Assembly (NCBI GenBank): GCA_016935885.1
Contig: JAFGQA010000267.1
Location: forward strand, 1 to 22,634
Length of the DNA: 22,634 bases
Direction: 5' to 3'
Source: Phycisphaerae bacterium
GTDB taxonomy: Bacteria > Planctomycetota > Phycisphaerae > UBA1845 > UTPLA1
Of this stretch, positions 7,494-15,821 are shown piece by piece (position 1 is the first letter of the stretch; every line of letters starts with the position of its first letter). The notes below the pieces were generated by a model. It was not told the origin of the DNA, made no database searches, and saw nothing but the letters and a program-made list of their open reading frames with translations. A program made the translations under genes and the position numbers.

Positions 7494-8519
7494 ATGGCAG
7501 AGACACGTCAGAATACGATCGTAGGGATCTTCGCACTGGTCGGAATCGCGGTCATGGCGGTGCTGGTCTTTCTGTTCGGCGGAGGGCGAATGCTGTTCGC
7601 TGGCACGTACAACATCAAGTTGTACTTTCCGCGCGGCGTCGTCGGCGTGCAGGATGGCCAGGGCGTGACCTGGAACGGCAAGCGGATTGGAGAGACCAAA
7701 AGGGTTGAATTCTACCGAGACCCGGAAACCGGCGAAGAAAGGCCCGAGCAAGGTGTCAGCGTCATCGTGGCCATCGATGCGGACTATGGTATCCCCAAGT
7801 CGGCGAAGGTCGTCGTGGCGACGAGCATCATGGGCTTTGGTCGACCGGCGATCCGGCTTGTCATCGACGAGAAGAGGTACGAGCCTGGGGAGTTGCCGCG
7901 CGACGGCACCGGTACGATCACCGGTGAGATGGTCCCGGTTCTGGACCAGGTCCTTCCCCCCCACATGCAGGACACGCTTTACGAGGCGACGGAGAGTCTG
8001 GATGAGCTTGCCACGGCGCTCACGCCGGTCGCGCGGAACCTGGCCCGCCTGCTGGAAGCCCGCGACGTACAGAAGGTCGACCTGCAAGAGTTGACCGCGA
8101 ACCTCGACACCGTGATCCAGCGGTTCGACATGGCGCTGCGGAACGTCAACGCGGTTATTGGCGACGAGATGAACCAGACGAATCTGAAGGAGGCGCTCGC
8201 AAACCTGAGGAAGACGTCCGACTCCGGCCCGGAGTTCATGGAGAACCTGACCGAGATGAGCCGAGACGGCAAGCAGCTCCTGAAGGACGGCGGCATCCTG
8301 GTAAGCAGACTGACAATGGCAACGGACGAGCTGTCTTGCGTCCTGAAACGAATAGACGAGTCCCTAGCCCTATTGACCGAGGGCGAAGGCACGGCGGGCC
8401 TGCTGCTGCGCGACAACCGCCTCTACGAGGAACTGATCCTGACCGCCAAGCGCATGACCAAGACGCTGGACGACCTGCGCGAAGTGCTAAGGGACGGCAA
8501 GCTGCACGTGAGATTGTAG
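7494..8519 (+). CDS. mlaD: MCE-domain lipid-transport protein, MlaD family
   Basis: MlaD is the membrane-anchored, periplasm-facing MCE subunit that forms a lipid channel together with MlaE and MlaF. The 341-aa product has a single N-terminal membrane helix (about 9-29, VGIFALVGIAVMAVLVFLF) and then one MCE domain (about 38-124), including YFPRGVVGVQDGQGVTWNG and IMGFGRPAIRLVI. Residues 150-340 are mostly amphipathic helix, resembling the C-terminal helical bundle of longer MCE proteins. This is longer than E. coli MlaD (183 aa) because of that extension. AAGGTG lies about 8 bases before the start. Third gene of the mla cluster; the zinc-ribbon gene begins 8 bases after its stop. Confidence 0.92.
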   Translation: MAETRQNTIVGIFALVGIAVMAVLVFLFGGGRMLFAGTYNIKLYFPRGVVGVQDGQGVTWNGKRIGETKRVEFYRDPETGEERPEQGVSVIVAIDADYGIPKSAKVVVATSIMGFGRPAIRLVIDEKRYEPGELPRDGTGTITGEMVPVLDQVLPPHMQDTLYEATESLDELATALTPVARNLARLLEARDVQKVDLQELTANLDTVIQRFDMALRNVNAVIGDEMNQTNLKEALANLRKTSDSGPEFMENLTEMSRDGKQLLKDGGILVSRLTMATDELSCVLKRIDESLALLTEGEGTAGLLLRDNRLYEELILTAKRMTKTLDDLREVLRDGKLHVRL

Positions 8520-8527
8520 TCGCAAGC

Positions 8528-9037
8528 ATGCAACGCGAGGCAGACAATTCGGAACCGTCACGATTCTGCCAGCGATGCGCATACCCGCTTGACGGGCTGG
8601 GGGAGAATCGGTGCCCGGAGTGCGGTAGGCCGTTTGATCCGGAGGATTCGGAGACATTCGATGGCCCGAGGGCGCGTATAGGTCACAGGCATCTCATCGC
8701 CGCGCTCGTCGGGCTCGGCGTCCTGTGTGTCTCGTTCGTCATTGCCGGCCTCGCGAGCCAGATGCACGCGAAGGCGCTGGCGGCAGGAGCCTGGGCACCG
8801 GGAGCTCGTGACCAGTGGCTAGCCTGGCAGGACATGTGGTTTGTTACGTTCGCCGGAGCATATCTCTTCGAAGCGGGAGTGTTGATCGCCTGTCTTGGGA
8901 CCTTGGGGTCCCATCGAAAGCGAGCATGTCGGAAGCGATCGTTGTGGATCGCTATGTTCATCAGCATTGTATTCTGGATAAGTTGCCCGGGCATGTTCTT
9001 CCTGGCAGGGTTTTCTGGCGCGCAGATCACTCGCTAG
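8528..9037 (+). CDS. Small membrane protein with N-terminal zinc ribbon
   Basis: The 169-aa product starts with a zinc-ribbon motif, CQRCAYPLDGL...CPECGRPFDP, with two CxxC pairs about 17 residues apart. About three hydrophobic segments follow (LIAALVGLGVLCVSFVIAG, a segment around FAGAYLFEAGVLIACL, and a final one near the C-terminus). Zinc-ribbon membrane proteins of this kind are common in planctomycetes, but no function is known to me. It starts 8 bases after mlaD, so it may be part of the mla transcript, although there is no clear ribosome site. The frame is open upstream into mlaD, but the zinc ribbon supports the ATG at 8528. Confidence 0.72.
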   Translation: MQREADNSEPSRFCQRCAYPLDGLGENRCPECGRPFDPEDSETFDGPRARIGHRHLIAALVGLGVLCVSFVIAGLASQMHAKALAAGAWAPGARDQWLAWQDMWFVTFAGAYLFEAGVLIACLGTLGSHRKRACRKRSLWIAMFISIVFWISCPGMFFLAGFSGAQITR

Positions 9038-9098
9038 GGCAAAGCCCCGGGGTCGCGCATTGGGTCGGAACGACGACGCCACCTTTGGGTCTCCACAG

Positions 9099-9689
9099 CT
9101 ACCCATTTGGATTGCTCCACGGCACGTCAGTGCTCCCGGCAAAGTGATTCACCAAGCGGGCCCAGGCGAACAACAGGTCACTTAGGCGATTGACATAGAC
9201 GAGGATTTGCGGATTGATTGGCGCCTCTTCCGCCAACGCGGCGACGCAACGCTCCGCCCGGCGGCAGACCGTGCGACAGACGTGCAGTTGTGCCGCGGCG
9301 ACGTGGCCGCCCGGAAGGGCAAACGTCCTCAACGGCGGCAGTGGTGCCGTCGCCTCGTCGATCCACCTTTCCAGACACGCAACCTGCTCGGGCGTGGTCG
9401 CTGGAACCTTGTCACGATTGCGTGCATCCGGCGGCGTGGCCAGTTCCGCGCCGAGGGCACACAACTCACGCTGGATCTGAACGAGTCGATCTTGCAGCGT
9501 CGCCCACGCCTCCTCCGTCGGCGTGGACCGCGCGGCGGACCCTACAGAACTGGCCGCGAGGCCGAGGTGTGAGTTCAATTCGTCGATCGTGCCATAGGCT
9601 TCCACGCGTTCGTCGTTCTTGCGGACCTTCGTGCCGTCAGACAACGTCGTCCAACCGTCGTCGCCATTGCGTGTATAGAGCTTCGCCAC
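9099..9689 (-). CDS. pduO: Cob(I)alamin adenosyltransferase, PduO type
   Basis: The enzyme transfers the adenosyl group of ATP to cob(I)alamin, making coenzyme B12 for adenosylcobalamin-dependent mutases. With GTG at 9689 it has 196 aa and starts VAKLYTRNGDDGWTTLSDG, matching the family N-terminus. GGGAG is 8 bases upstream, and a possible -10 (TATACT) is at 9713-9718. Other family marks are EAYGTIDELNS (30-40), GAELATP, LPGG (125-128), CRTVCRRAER (138-147) and NRLSDLLF (167-174). The open frame runs on to 9800 but adds a sequence with no family match. No B12-dependent enzyme lies in the window. It converges with the zinc-ribbon gene and is separated from the - strand cluster upstream of it. 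Confidence 0.92.
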   Translation of the reverse strand: MAKLYTRNGDDGWTTLSDGTKVRKNDERVEAYGTIDELNSHLGLAASSVGSAARSTPTEEAWATLQDRLVQIQRELCALGAELATPPDARNRDKVPATTPEQVACLERWIDEATAPLPPLRTFALPGGHVAAAQLHVCRTVCRRAERCVAALAEEAPINPQILVYVNRLSDLLFAWARLVNHFAGSTDVPWSNPNG

Positions 9690-9712
9690 GCGATTCACTC
9701 CCTGCCAGCGAG

Positions 9713-9718
9713 AGTATA
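9713..9718 (-). promoter_or_regulatory. Possible -10 box of the adenosyltransferase gene
   Basis: On the - strand TATACT stands about 25 bases before the GTG at 9689 and would give a leader of under 20 bases. The region 17-18 bases further upstream (CACAAG) is a poor -35, so this is a weak call. Confidence 0.3.
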
Positions 9719-9832
9719 GCACATTTCCTGGTTCGCTTGTGCCGAAGGGGTTTCGGCCTGTTTGCGTTGCGATTGTCGGCCGCACGGTGGCCGAATCCAT
9801 TGGCGAGAGCCATGACTGATGCCTGACAGCAA

Positions 9833-9865
9833 CAGGGCCGCTCGTCCATTCAGACGGCGGCCCTG
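9833..9865 (-). terminator. Perfect 9-bp hairpin downstream of an exported-protein gene
   Basis: CAGGGCCGC pairs with GCGGCCCTG across a 15-base loop. It lies 37 bases after the end of the - strand gene at 9902. On the - strand it is followed by TTGCTGTC, only a weak T-rich tail, so termination is plausible but not certain. Confidence 0.4.
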
Positions 9866-9901
9866 CATACTACGCAAGACGATAAACCGGGCAACGCAGC
9901 C

Positions 9902-11740
9902 CTATTCCCCGTCCTCCTCGTCAAGATCCTCATCCTCGTCCGCGTCTTTATCCGAGTCCGCGTCCGCGTCTTGATCCGCGTCCGCGTCTTCATCCTCATC
10001 GAAGTCCTCAAAACCCTGCTTACTCATTGTCTCGATGAACTGCTTGGCCTCGGTCATGAGCTTCATTGGAATGATGATGTCCATCTGCTGGACCCTGCCG
10101 ATCTGTGCCGCGGAGATGGCGACCGGCGCGTCAACAGTCGGGACGTCAAACGGGAACACATCCTCCTCGCCGACCTCCTTGGCGATACTCCTGACCAATT
10201 GGAGGATGTTATCGACGGCGATGTAACACTCAGAGGCGCGTGGGCTGGTCAGCCGGCCGGAGATCTTCGTGATGCCGGCATCCGCGGAAAGCCCTTGGCC
10301 ACTCGATTCCAGCGTCTCGCACACCTTCTCGAATCGTGCCTTGCCGCCACCAAACGTGAACAGGACGTGCGTCTTGCCCACAGCGCCGAATCGGAGCGTG
10401 ATGTCCTTGCCGAGCACCTTCGTGACCTGCTTCAGGTCGTCCTTGCTGAGCTCGATCACGTCGGCCAGTCCCTCCAGGTTAACGGTGATCGTGTCCACCT
10501 TCTTGCCAGCGATCGTCTCCGCATCCTCCGCGTGAACAACGTTCTTCTTGATCTTCTCGAAGTCCTCGTTATCCGAGGCCTCGGTCATCGCTTTGTAAAC
10601 CTTGCGAATGCCGGCCACGTAGTCCTTCGGGTCCTTGGCCTTGACCACGATGGTCAGGCCCAGCATCCCGTCCGCACCACCCGCCAACGCGCTGGCGCCG
10701 ACCGCCCAGGCACCAGAAGCCTTCGCCAGGTCCTTGACTTGTGAATCGATGGTCTTCAAGGCCTCCTCATTGAGCCCTTCGAGTTGCAGCATCTTGAGCT
10801 TGTCTGACAGGCCCGCTCCCCCGGTGAACTTCTCGCTGTGCTCGCTATATAAGGACGTTCCCCCCAGCGCGATCAGGTACTTCTCCTTCGGCAGGACCTT
10901 CAGCAGGGAATCCTCGCTGTTCTTCGTGTCGCGAAGGAGCTTCTCGAAATCGCTGTCCTTCTTTGGCGTCGTCACGATGGCCAGCGAGAGGCCGTCCTTG
11001 TTCAACCTCAGGGAGATGTCGACGGCGTCCATTTGGGACAGCAACTTGATGAAGTTGTCGACATCCTTGTTCTCCGGCTTGCCCGTGCTCGCGGCCGAGG
11101 CCATCTGCAAGAACCCCGAGATCATGTCCTTGTACGCATCCAAGACGGCCGCCAGCGAGATGCTGATGCAGAGGTCGCTCTTCTCGATGGCCGCCGCGCG
11201 CGCCTTGTCGAGGCCTTCCGCGATCGTTTTCTCGGCCTTGACGACCTTCGTCACGCATTCCTGGCTCGACCCCATGATCACGGTTTTGTCCTTCACCGCC
11301 GCATAGCCTGCCTGGCCCATGACGGTGCACTTGCAGATTCCCTCCTGCGGCTCCTCGGCGAGCAGCTTCTCAAGCAGGGCCTTCGGGTCCTTGGAAGGCA
11401 CCAGAATCACGCCGGCGTTGTTGGGCCCGCCGAACTTCGTCACGTCCATTATCACGATGCAAATCGGCCTGGTCATGTCCAGCGTGTCGCCCAGGTTCAA
11501 CGGGCCCAGCGCCATCGGCGTCACCTGCGCCGGAATCCACGGGATGAGCGATTCCTGGAGCAGCTTGGCCTTCTCATCAATGGTGTTGAGCGACCGGGCA
11601 AGCACAAAACCCCAGGCGTCCTCGGGTACGAGCTTGAGGACGTCGTTGGCACCGTCGGCGCGAACCGCCGGTGTGAGGACGAACGTAGTACAGACGGCCA
11701 CGAGCAGCGGCAACAAAACTAGATTCCTGAGTGAAGACAT
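9902..11740 (-). CDS. Large exported protein with aspartate-rich C-terminal tail
   Basis: The 612-aa product has a Sec signal peptide (RNLVLLPLLVAVCTTFV...AVRA before DG, about 1-28) and then a long domain without enzyme motifs. It includes LKLVPEDAWGFVLARSL near the start and DTLDMTRPICIVIMDVTKF. The last 37 or so residues are an Asp/Glu/Ala repeat (around DEDADADQDADADSD) coded by GTCCGCGTC-like units. AGGAG lies 8 bases before the ATG. The next gene upstream (11871-13682) has a similar layout: signal peptide, then a VPxDA-type motif, then a block on the same pattern. The two are probably paralogues of a DUF3352-like exported family. Its role is unknown. The acidic tail suggests cation or surface binding. 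Confidence 0.82.
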   Translation of the reverse strand: MSSLRNLVLLPLLVAVCTTFVLTPAVRADGANDVLKLVPEDAWGFVLARSLNTIDEKAKLLQESLIPWIPAQVTPMALGPLNLGDTLDMTRPICIVIMDVTKFGGPNNAGVILVPSKDPKALLEKLLAEEPQEGICKCTVMGQAGYAAVKDKTVIMGSSQECVTKVVKAEKTIAEGLDKARAAAIEKSDLCISISLAAVLDAYKDMISGFLQMASAASTGKPENKDVDNFIKLLSQMDAVDISLRLNKDGLSLAIVTTPKKDSDFEKLLRDTKNSEDSLLKVLPKEKYLIALGGTSLYSEHSEKFTGGAGLSDKLKMLQLEGLNEEALKTIDSQVKDLAKASGAWAVGASALAGGADGMLGLTIVVKAKDPKDYVAGIRKVYKAMTEASDNEDFEKIKKNVVHAEDAETIAGKKVDTITVNLEGLADVIELSKDDLKQVTKVLGKDITLRFGAVGKTHVLFTFGGGKARFEKVCETLESSGQGLSADAGITKISGRLTSPRASECYIAVDNILQLVRSIAKEVGEEDVFPFDVPTVDAPVAISAAQIGRVQQMDIIIPMKLMTEAKQFIETMSKQGFEDFDEDEDADADQDADADSDKDADEDEDLDEEDGE

Positions 11741-11870
11741 ACCTTAGGCTCCTAAATCGTTGAAATCCCCTTTCAAACCACCCACGGATTCTCGCAAAGG
11801 CACAAAGACACGCGCGCCCGAGTGCCATGCCCTCCAGCCGGGACGCCCGGCTTGGCTGATCGCTTCGAGC

Positions 11871-13682
11871 CTATCGCGAAGGCTCACGTGGCACGGGCGC
11901 ACCTGATCCCGGTGACGCATTGACTGCGCTATGGAACCCTTCGGCCATCTCCCGAAGCAGCTTGAACACGCGCACCACGCCCTTCGCATCGATAACCAGC
12001 CAGCCGCTGAACGAATTCTCCCGCGCCTCACAGGCCCAACCGAGCATGGGACCGGGAGGATTCGAGTAACGTACATCGTTTCGGTCTGCGCGCGGAGCGT
12101 GCGGGGACGCCACGGCCCTGCCGGCCTCCATCCAAGACGGTATCGCAGCGAGTAGCCGTCCCATGTCCGCAATGACCACCCCATGCGGACCATCCGGCAG
12201 TCGACCGAGAACTTGGCGGACGAGCGGATTCTTGCTGACGCTTCTGCCAGAATTCCGGACCTCCACCAGATCAAAGACGTCCACCGACGGCCCTGCCATA
12301 GAATAGGCGATATCGTGCTTGCCTGCGACAACCTCTCGAATCCGGACGTCATCGCCGTAGAGGCTGACGGTCTGCTGGCGGATGAGCGGGTCCATCCGCT
12401 CGAGATCAAACCGCATCTCGAAGAACTCCCTGCCACCGCCCGTGCGCAGCCTGCTGAACCGTCCGGAATACTCCCCGCCCACGAACGTGGTCATCACCTC
12501 GCCGGCGTTTTCCTGCAAGTAGAGAAGCTGCCCGATGCCCGTGTCCGCGTCTTCCATTGCGTAGCCGCCAAGGACCCACAAGGGATGCAGCGTCCCCTCG
12601 GCCGACGTGGCCATGAAGGAAGACCCCCACATTTGATCGTAGCACGCCACCGTCGTGTCCAGGAGGCGTTGCCGCCTTGCCTCGGAGAACCTCCTCCCGA
12701 GCGACTTAGCGCCGAACACGTACCTGTTGAAACGTGAGGCGACGGAGGTATCCCCCGAAGTCTGCCAGTCAAACGCCCCAACGATGAAAAACGGTCGATC
12801 CGGAAGTCCGCCCCACAGATCCCGACCACGACGTTTCACTTGTCCGAGGTAGTTCGCCACTGACCGACCGGGTGTGAACGCGTGATGGTGCGCGAGTCGA
12901 AACACATCCCCGTCGAATCCCAGGGCCAGCGTCATCGTCTCCATCTGATCGAGCGTGGCCTCAACGCCGTCCGCCAGCCATTCGACGATGGCAATAGAAG
13001 CTTCCGACATCTGCTGCTTCTGCCCAGCGTGGGCACCGAGCAGGATCATGCGCCTGGCAACAAAGAAGAACGGCCGGATCCTATCCCGCCACTTCGGCAG
13101 TGAAATGTGAATGAACACATCACTCGTGGCGAACAACGCCTTCTGTTGCCCGTCCAGCGCAAGCGACAGGGCCTCTTCCGGCGACACCCGTCGCAACGGA
13201 CGGACCGCCTTCCGCCGAAGCCCCACAAACGCCACGCCTTCACGCATCATCATGTAGTGCGGACCCTCCGGCCCCTCACAACGCGCAATCGTGCCCTCCG
13301 GACCAGATACCTGCTCAGAGAACGCCGACTCATCCCGCGGCGTGAACGCGAGCACAAAGGCCCGCTCCTCAAACTGCGGACGCGTCATGATCAGAAACAC
13401 CGGCGCCGACGTGTCCACGACACCGTCCGCCAAGTTGAAGCCTCGTTGCACCTCGTCGAGATCAACACCGGCGAAACCCGTGTCCACCGTCCGAAGGAAA
13501 TCGTTCAGCTTTCGGGCACTGCTGTCGAGGTCCCGGAATCCCACCACCATGGGGGCGTCTGCGGGAATCATCGCCAGCGGATCCGAGGCAAACAGGGAAC
13601 TCGACCAAACACCGAGGATGGACGCAGATAGGGCACCGGCGGCCATGAATGAAGACCGGGTTCTCGCGTGCTGCATTTCCAT
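11871..13682 (-). CDS. Exported protein, paralogue of the downstream gene
   Basis: The 603-aa product has a signal peptide (ending near SSLFA before SDP) and continues LAMIPADAPMVVGFRDLDS, matching the LKLVPEDAWGFVLARSL start of the downstream neighbour. A second shared block is DTSAPVFLIMTRP versus DMTRPICIVIMDV. No catalytic motif is recognised, and it has no acidic tail. Other in-frame ATGs near the start (13676 and 13646) are possible; none has a good ribosome site. The 130 bases between the two genes hold a possible short repeat word (GCAAAGGCACAAAGACACG). The tandem pair probably arose by duplication and may be co-expressed. Function is unknown. Confidence 0.78.
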   Translation of the reverse strand: MEMQHARTRSSFMAAGALSASILGVWSSSLFASDPLAMIPADAPMVVGFRDLDSSARKLNDFLRTVDTGFAGVDLDEVQRGFNLADGVVDTSAPVFLIMTRPQFEERAFVLAFTPRDESAFSEQVSGPEGTIARCEGPEGPHYMMMREGVAFVGLRRKAVRPLRRVSPEEALSLALDGQQKALFATSDVFIHISLPKWRDRIRPFFFVARRMILLGAHAGQKQQMSEASIAIVEWLADGVEATLDQMETMTLALGFDGDVFRLAHHHAFTPGRSVANYLGQVKRRGRDLWGGLPDRPFFIVGAFDWQTSGDTSVASRFNRYVFGAKSLGRRFSEARRQRLLDTTVACYDQMWGSSFMATSAEGTLHPLWVLGGYAMEDADTGIGQLLYLQENAGEVMTTFVGGEYSGRFSRLRTGGGREFFEMRFDLERMDPLIRQQTVSLYGDDVRIREVVAGKHDIAYSMAGPSVDVFDLVEVRNSGRSVSKNPLVRQVLGRLPDGPHGVVIADMGRLLAAIPSWMEAGRAVASPHAPRADRNDVRYSNPPGPMLGWACEARENSFSGWLVIDAKGVVRVFKLLREMAEGFHSAVNASPGSGAPVPREPSR

Positions 13683-13852
13683 GGTCTCGCACGTCCGTCC
13701 AGAGCGAGACGGATCGCCGTCGCCTCGGGGACAAGTTGGGAAAGCGAGGCATCAAAGCAGAAAGCCGGCGTCCCCGCAAGGGAACCCCTACAGCATGGAA
13801 ACGAGGGCGCGGACCCTGTCTCACGCGGCATTGTGACGTGTCGATTCAAGGA

Positions 13853-14881
13853 TCAGGGTAGGTTCCAGGGGTCCCCCCGGAGAACGGCCATCAGTTCAGC
13901 CAGTGCGTCGCGGGCCGCCTGCTCGGCTTCCGTCCTCGAGCCCAGGGCGTCGGAGACGGTGCGGGCCGGCACGCGCCCCTTGGAAGCTTCGATCATCTTG
14001 TGGATGATGCGTTCAGCCTTGCCGATCAGCTCGGCGAGCGTGGGACGGTAGCCCTCGGCCGTATCCTCCGAGAAGTTCCGGCCAACGGCGTGACGCAGGA
14101 ACTGCGCCATGTGGCGGATCAACTCCTTCTGCTCGGCCGCGCTCGCGCCAGGATAACACGCGTCGGCGATCTCGTATCCGGCCTCATCGATCGTCTCGTT
14201 GCGCTTTCCTGCCCTCAATTGCTGCAACCGGCCTGCGAAGACGCTGTTGAGGGCCTTGGCGCACTCGTCCGCCAGGGGTCCGTCCTTCACGGCGGCATCG
14301 AAGTCGATTGCCTTGTAGATCATTCGCAGCACGACTTCTTGTCTTTCCTGGGCGCCCGCCGTGCCAAGGGCTCGCAAGACCGAGCGAAAGGCCGGTGCGT
14401 CGCCGCTTAGTCTTCCGTGCAGCCCGCACAGGGCCTTCGCTGCCCGGTACCGCACGGCGGAATGGGCCGATTTCAGGCCCGTGGCCAGGGCCTCCGCCGT
14501 CTTCACGTTGTCCAACGCCTCTAAGACCCAAATCGCGTCGAATCCGGTCTGCCAGGGGTCGCTCGTCGTCACGTCTGCGAGCCGCTCCGCGCAGGCTTCG
14601 GCGTAGGCATCCAAACCCTCCTTGCTGGCGCCGGGTGTCCTCGCCGTGCTGATCAGCTTCTCGCGCCTGCGCTCGCGCTGGTCTTGATCCGTCCCGGCGC
14701 CCGCCAAGTCCTTGACGCGCTCGACTACCTCGCCCTTGATCTCGGCGCGGTCGCGATTGGTGATTTGCTCCTTCTTGACAGTCTCCGCGAGTTGATCCTC
14801 CGCCAGTGCCGGGCCGCGTGCGGCCGTCAAAGCAACCGTGACGGCAACGACCACAGTCACGTAGAGCGATTGCTGATGCAT
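13853..14881 (-). CDS. Exported alpha-helical protein with HEAT-like repeats
   Basis: From ATG at 14881 the product has 342 aa and begins MHQQSLYVTVVVAVTVALTA with a signal-type hydrophobic stretch ending at ALA before ED. A longer frame starts at 15001 but would place about 40 unrelated residues before the signal, so 14881 is preferred; the ribosome site is weak. The rest is helix-rich: LADVTTSDPWQTGFDAIWVL and AEALATGLKSAHSAVRYRAA are typical of HEAT/ARM repeats, which usually bind other proteins. No enzyme motif is seen. It is third in a - strand run of exported proteins and may be transcribed with them. Confidence 0.74.
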   Translation of the reverse strand: MHQQSLYVTVVVAVTVALTAARGPALAEDQLAETVKKEQITNRDRAEIKGEVVERVKDLAGAGTDQDQRERRREKLISTARTPGASKEGLDAYAEACAERLADVTTSDPWQTGFDAIWVLEALDNVKTAEALATGLKSAHSAVRYRAAKALCGLHGRLSGDAPAFRSVLRALGTAGAQERQEVVLRMIYKAIDFDAAVKDGPLADECAKALNSVFAGRLQQLRAGKRNETIDEAGYEIADACYPGASAAEQKELIRHMAQFLRHAVGRNFSEDTAEGYRPTLAELIGKAERIIHKMIEASKGRVPARTVSDALGSRTEAEQAARDALAELMAVLRGDPWNLP

Positions 14882-15252
14882 GGTAATGACCAAAAGCCCC
14901 CTACCGCGTGACCGGAGCCGCGCGCGGTCTGCGATCCTCCCCTCCTCCCCACAGAGGCGGTACACCTCGGGCAGGATGCCCCGGCCGATGCCGTTCTCCA
15001 CTTCCTCAACCCTAGCAGGATCGGCCGGAAAGTGTCAAGGGGCAAACCACGAAAACACTGACACTACGAACGTTACATCCCGCCACTCGCATCCCGCAGG
15101 CGCCACCGACCAACCAGGCGAGGTATTATCACCCGCATGTGGCCAAGATCTGAGCACCCGCATGATCGATTGTCGATCCACTGACCGGGCGCGGCGTCCC
15201 AGAACCACAGCGCCACGCCAGCGATGAGTACGTGTTCAGCGTTCAAACGGAC

Positions 15253-15372
15253 GGCATGGGTAACAACGAACGTGGTGGCATGGGTAACGACAAACGAGGT
15301 GGCATGGGTAACGACAAACGAGGTAGCATGGGTAACGACAAACGTGGTGGCATGGGTAACGAACGACACGCC
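15253..15372 (+). repeat. 24-bp tandem repeat
   Basis: Four consecutive 24-bp units begin at 15253, 15277, 15301 and 15325, with core GGCATGGGTAACGACAAACG and small differences; a partial fifth begins at 15349. Being 8 codons long, the units keep one reading frame. There are no unique spacers, so this is not a CRISPR array. Copy B holds only about two units. Confidence 0.9.
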
Positions 15373-15506
15373 CCACGGGGGCGGGTCGTTCATTGCCAGT
15401 GAAAAGAGGCTCGAACGGATGCCCACGGCCGCTGGTGCGAGAATCCCTTCTCGCATCCGCTTCCAAAGGGAATCCTCTCCCACAGCTCGACACAACGGGC
15501 CGAGAA

Positions 15507-15551
15507 GGGATTCTCGGCCCAGGGATTCTCGGCCCAGGGATTCTCGGCCCA
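15507..15551 (+). repeat. 15-bp tandem repeat, three copies
   Basis: GGGATTCTCGGCCCA occurs three times in tandem at 15507-15521, 15522-15536 and 15537-15551. The first copy forms a hairpin with the preceding GGCCGAGAA. Copy B has only one such unit, so the number has changed. Confidence 0.9.
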
Positions 15552-15821
15552 GCCTGGCCCAGCGTACATGCCCACAAGGGCTCGAAACAGGCCCGTGACT
15601 GGCCGCACAAGAAGCACGCGTCCGCCCCCCGGCGCCCCCAAAATCCGAAGGGCCACGAAACGCGAAAGGTCAAGAGCACAAAGGATTCGCAACACCGCGT
15701 AACCAACCACAGTTCACGGCGTTGCGTGCCACCCCGCCAAACACGTATAGCGATGAATCGCCAGGATGCTCTGTATCGCCGCAGCGAAGCCGTCACCAGC
15801 CCCCAGTTCGCCCCACCGTCC

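Larger units (their letters stand above)
15231..15575 (+). repeat. Composite hairpin repeat, copy A
   Basis: In order: TGTTCAGC; four full 24-bp units and a partial one (15253-15372); the GAACGACACGCCCC hairpin; a GAGAATCCCTTCTC palindrome flanked by TGC and GCA; CCTCTCCCACAGCTCGACAC; and a GGCCGAGAAGG hairpin; then a 15-bp unit repeated three times (15507-15551) and AGCGTACATGCCCAC. The same order is found in reverse complement at 18478-18760 (copy B), with different numbers of units. The copies are inverted and lie on either side of the repressor/ATPase cassette. Confidence 0.85.
14882..15821. other. Long intergenic region with a composite repeat
   Basis: About 940 bp. Positions 15231-15575 hold composite repeat A (listed separately). 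Between 15576 and 15821 there is GC-rich unassigned DNA, including a short degenerate word near 15660 (AACGCGAAAGGTCAAGAGCA). Open frames on both strands here mostly run through the repeats and have no ribosome sites; see the findings for one caveat. Confidence 0.6.

Noticed and set aside
5674..7536. Long open frame antisense to mlaE and mlaF
   Set aside because: It covers two well-supported genes on the other strand and has no domain or ribosome site.
15253..15372. CRISPR array
   Set aside because: The 24-bp units follow each other directly, with no unique spacers and no cas genes nearby.
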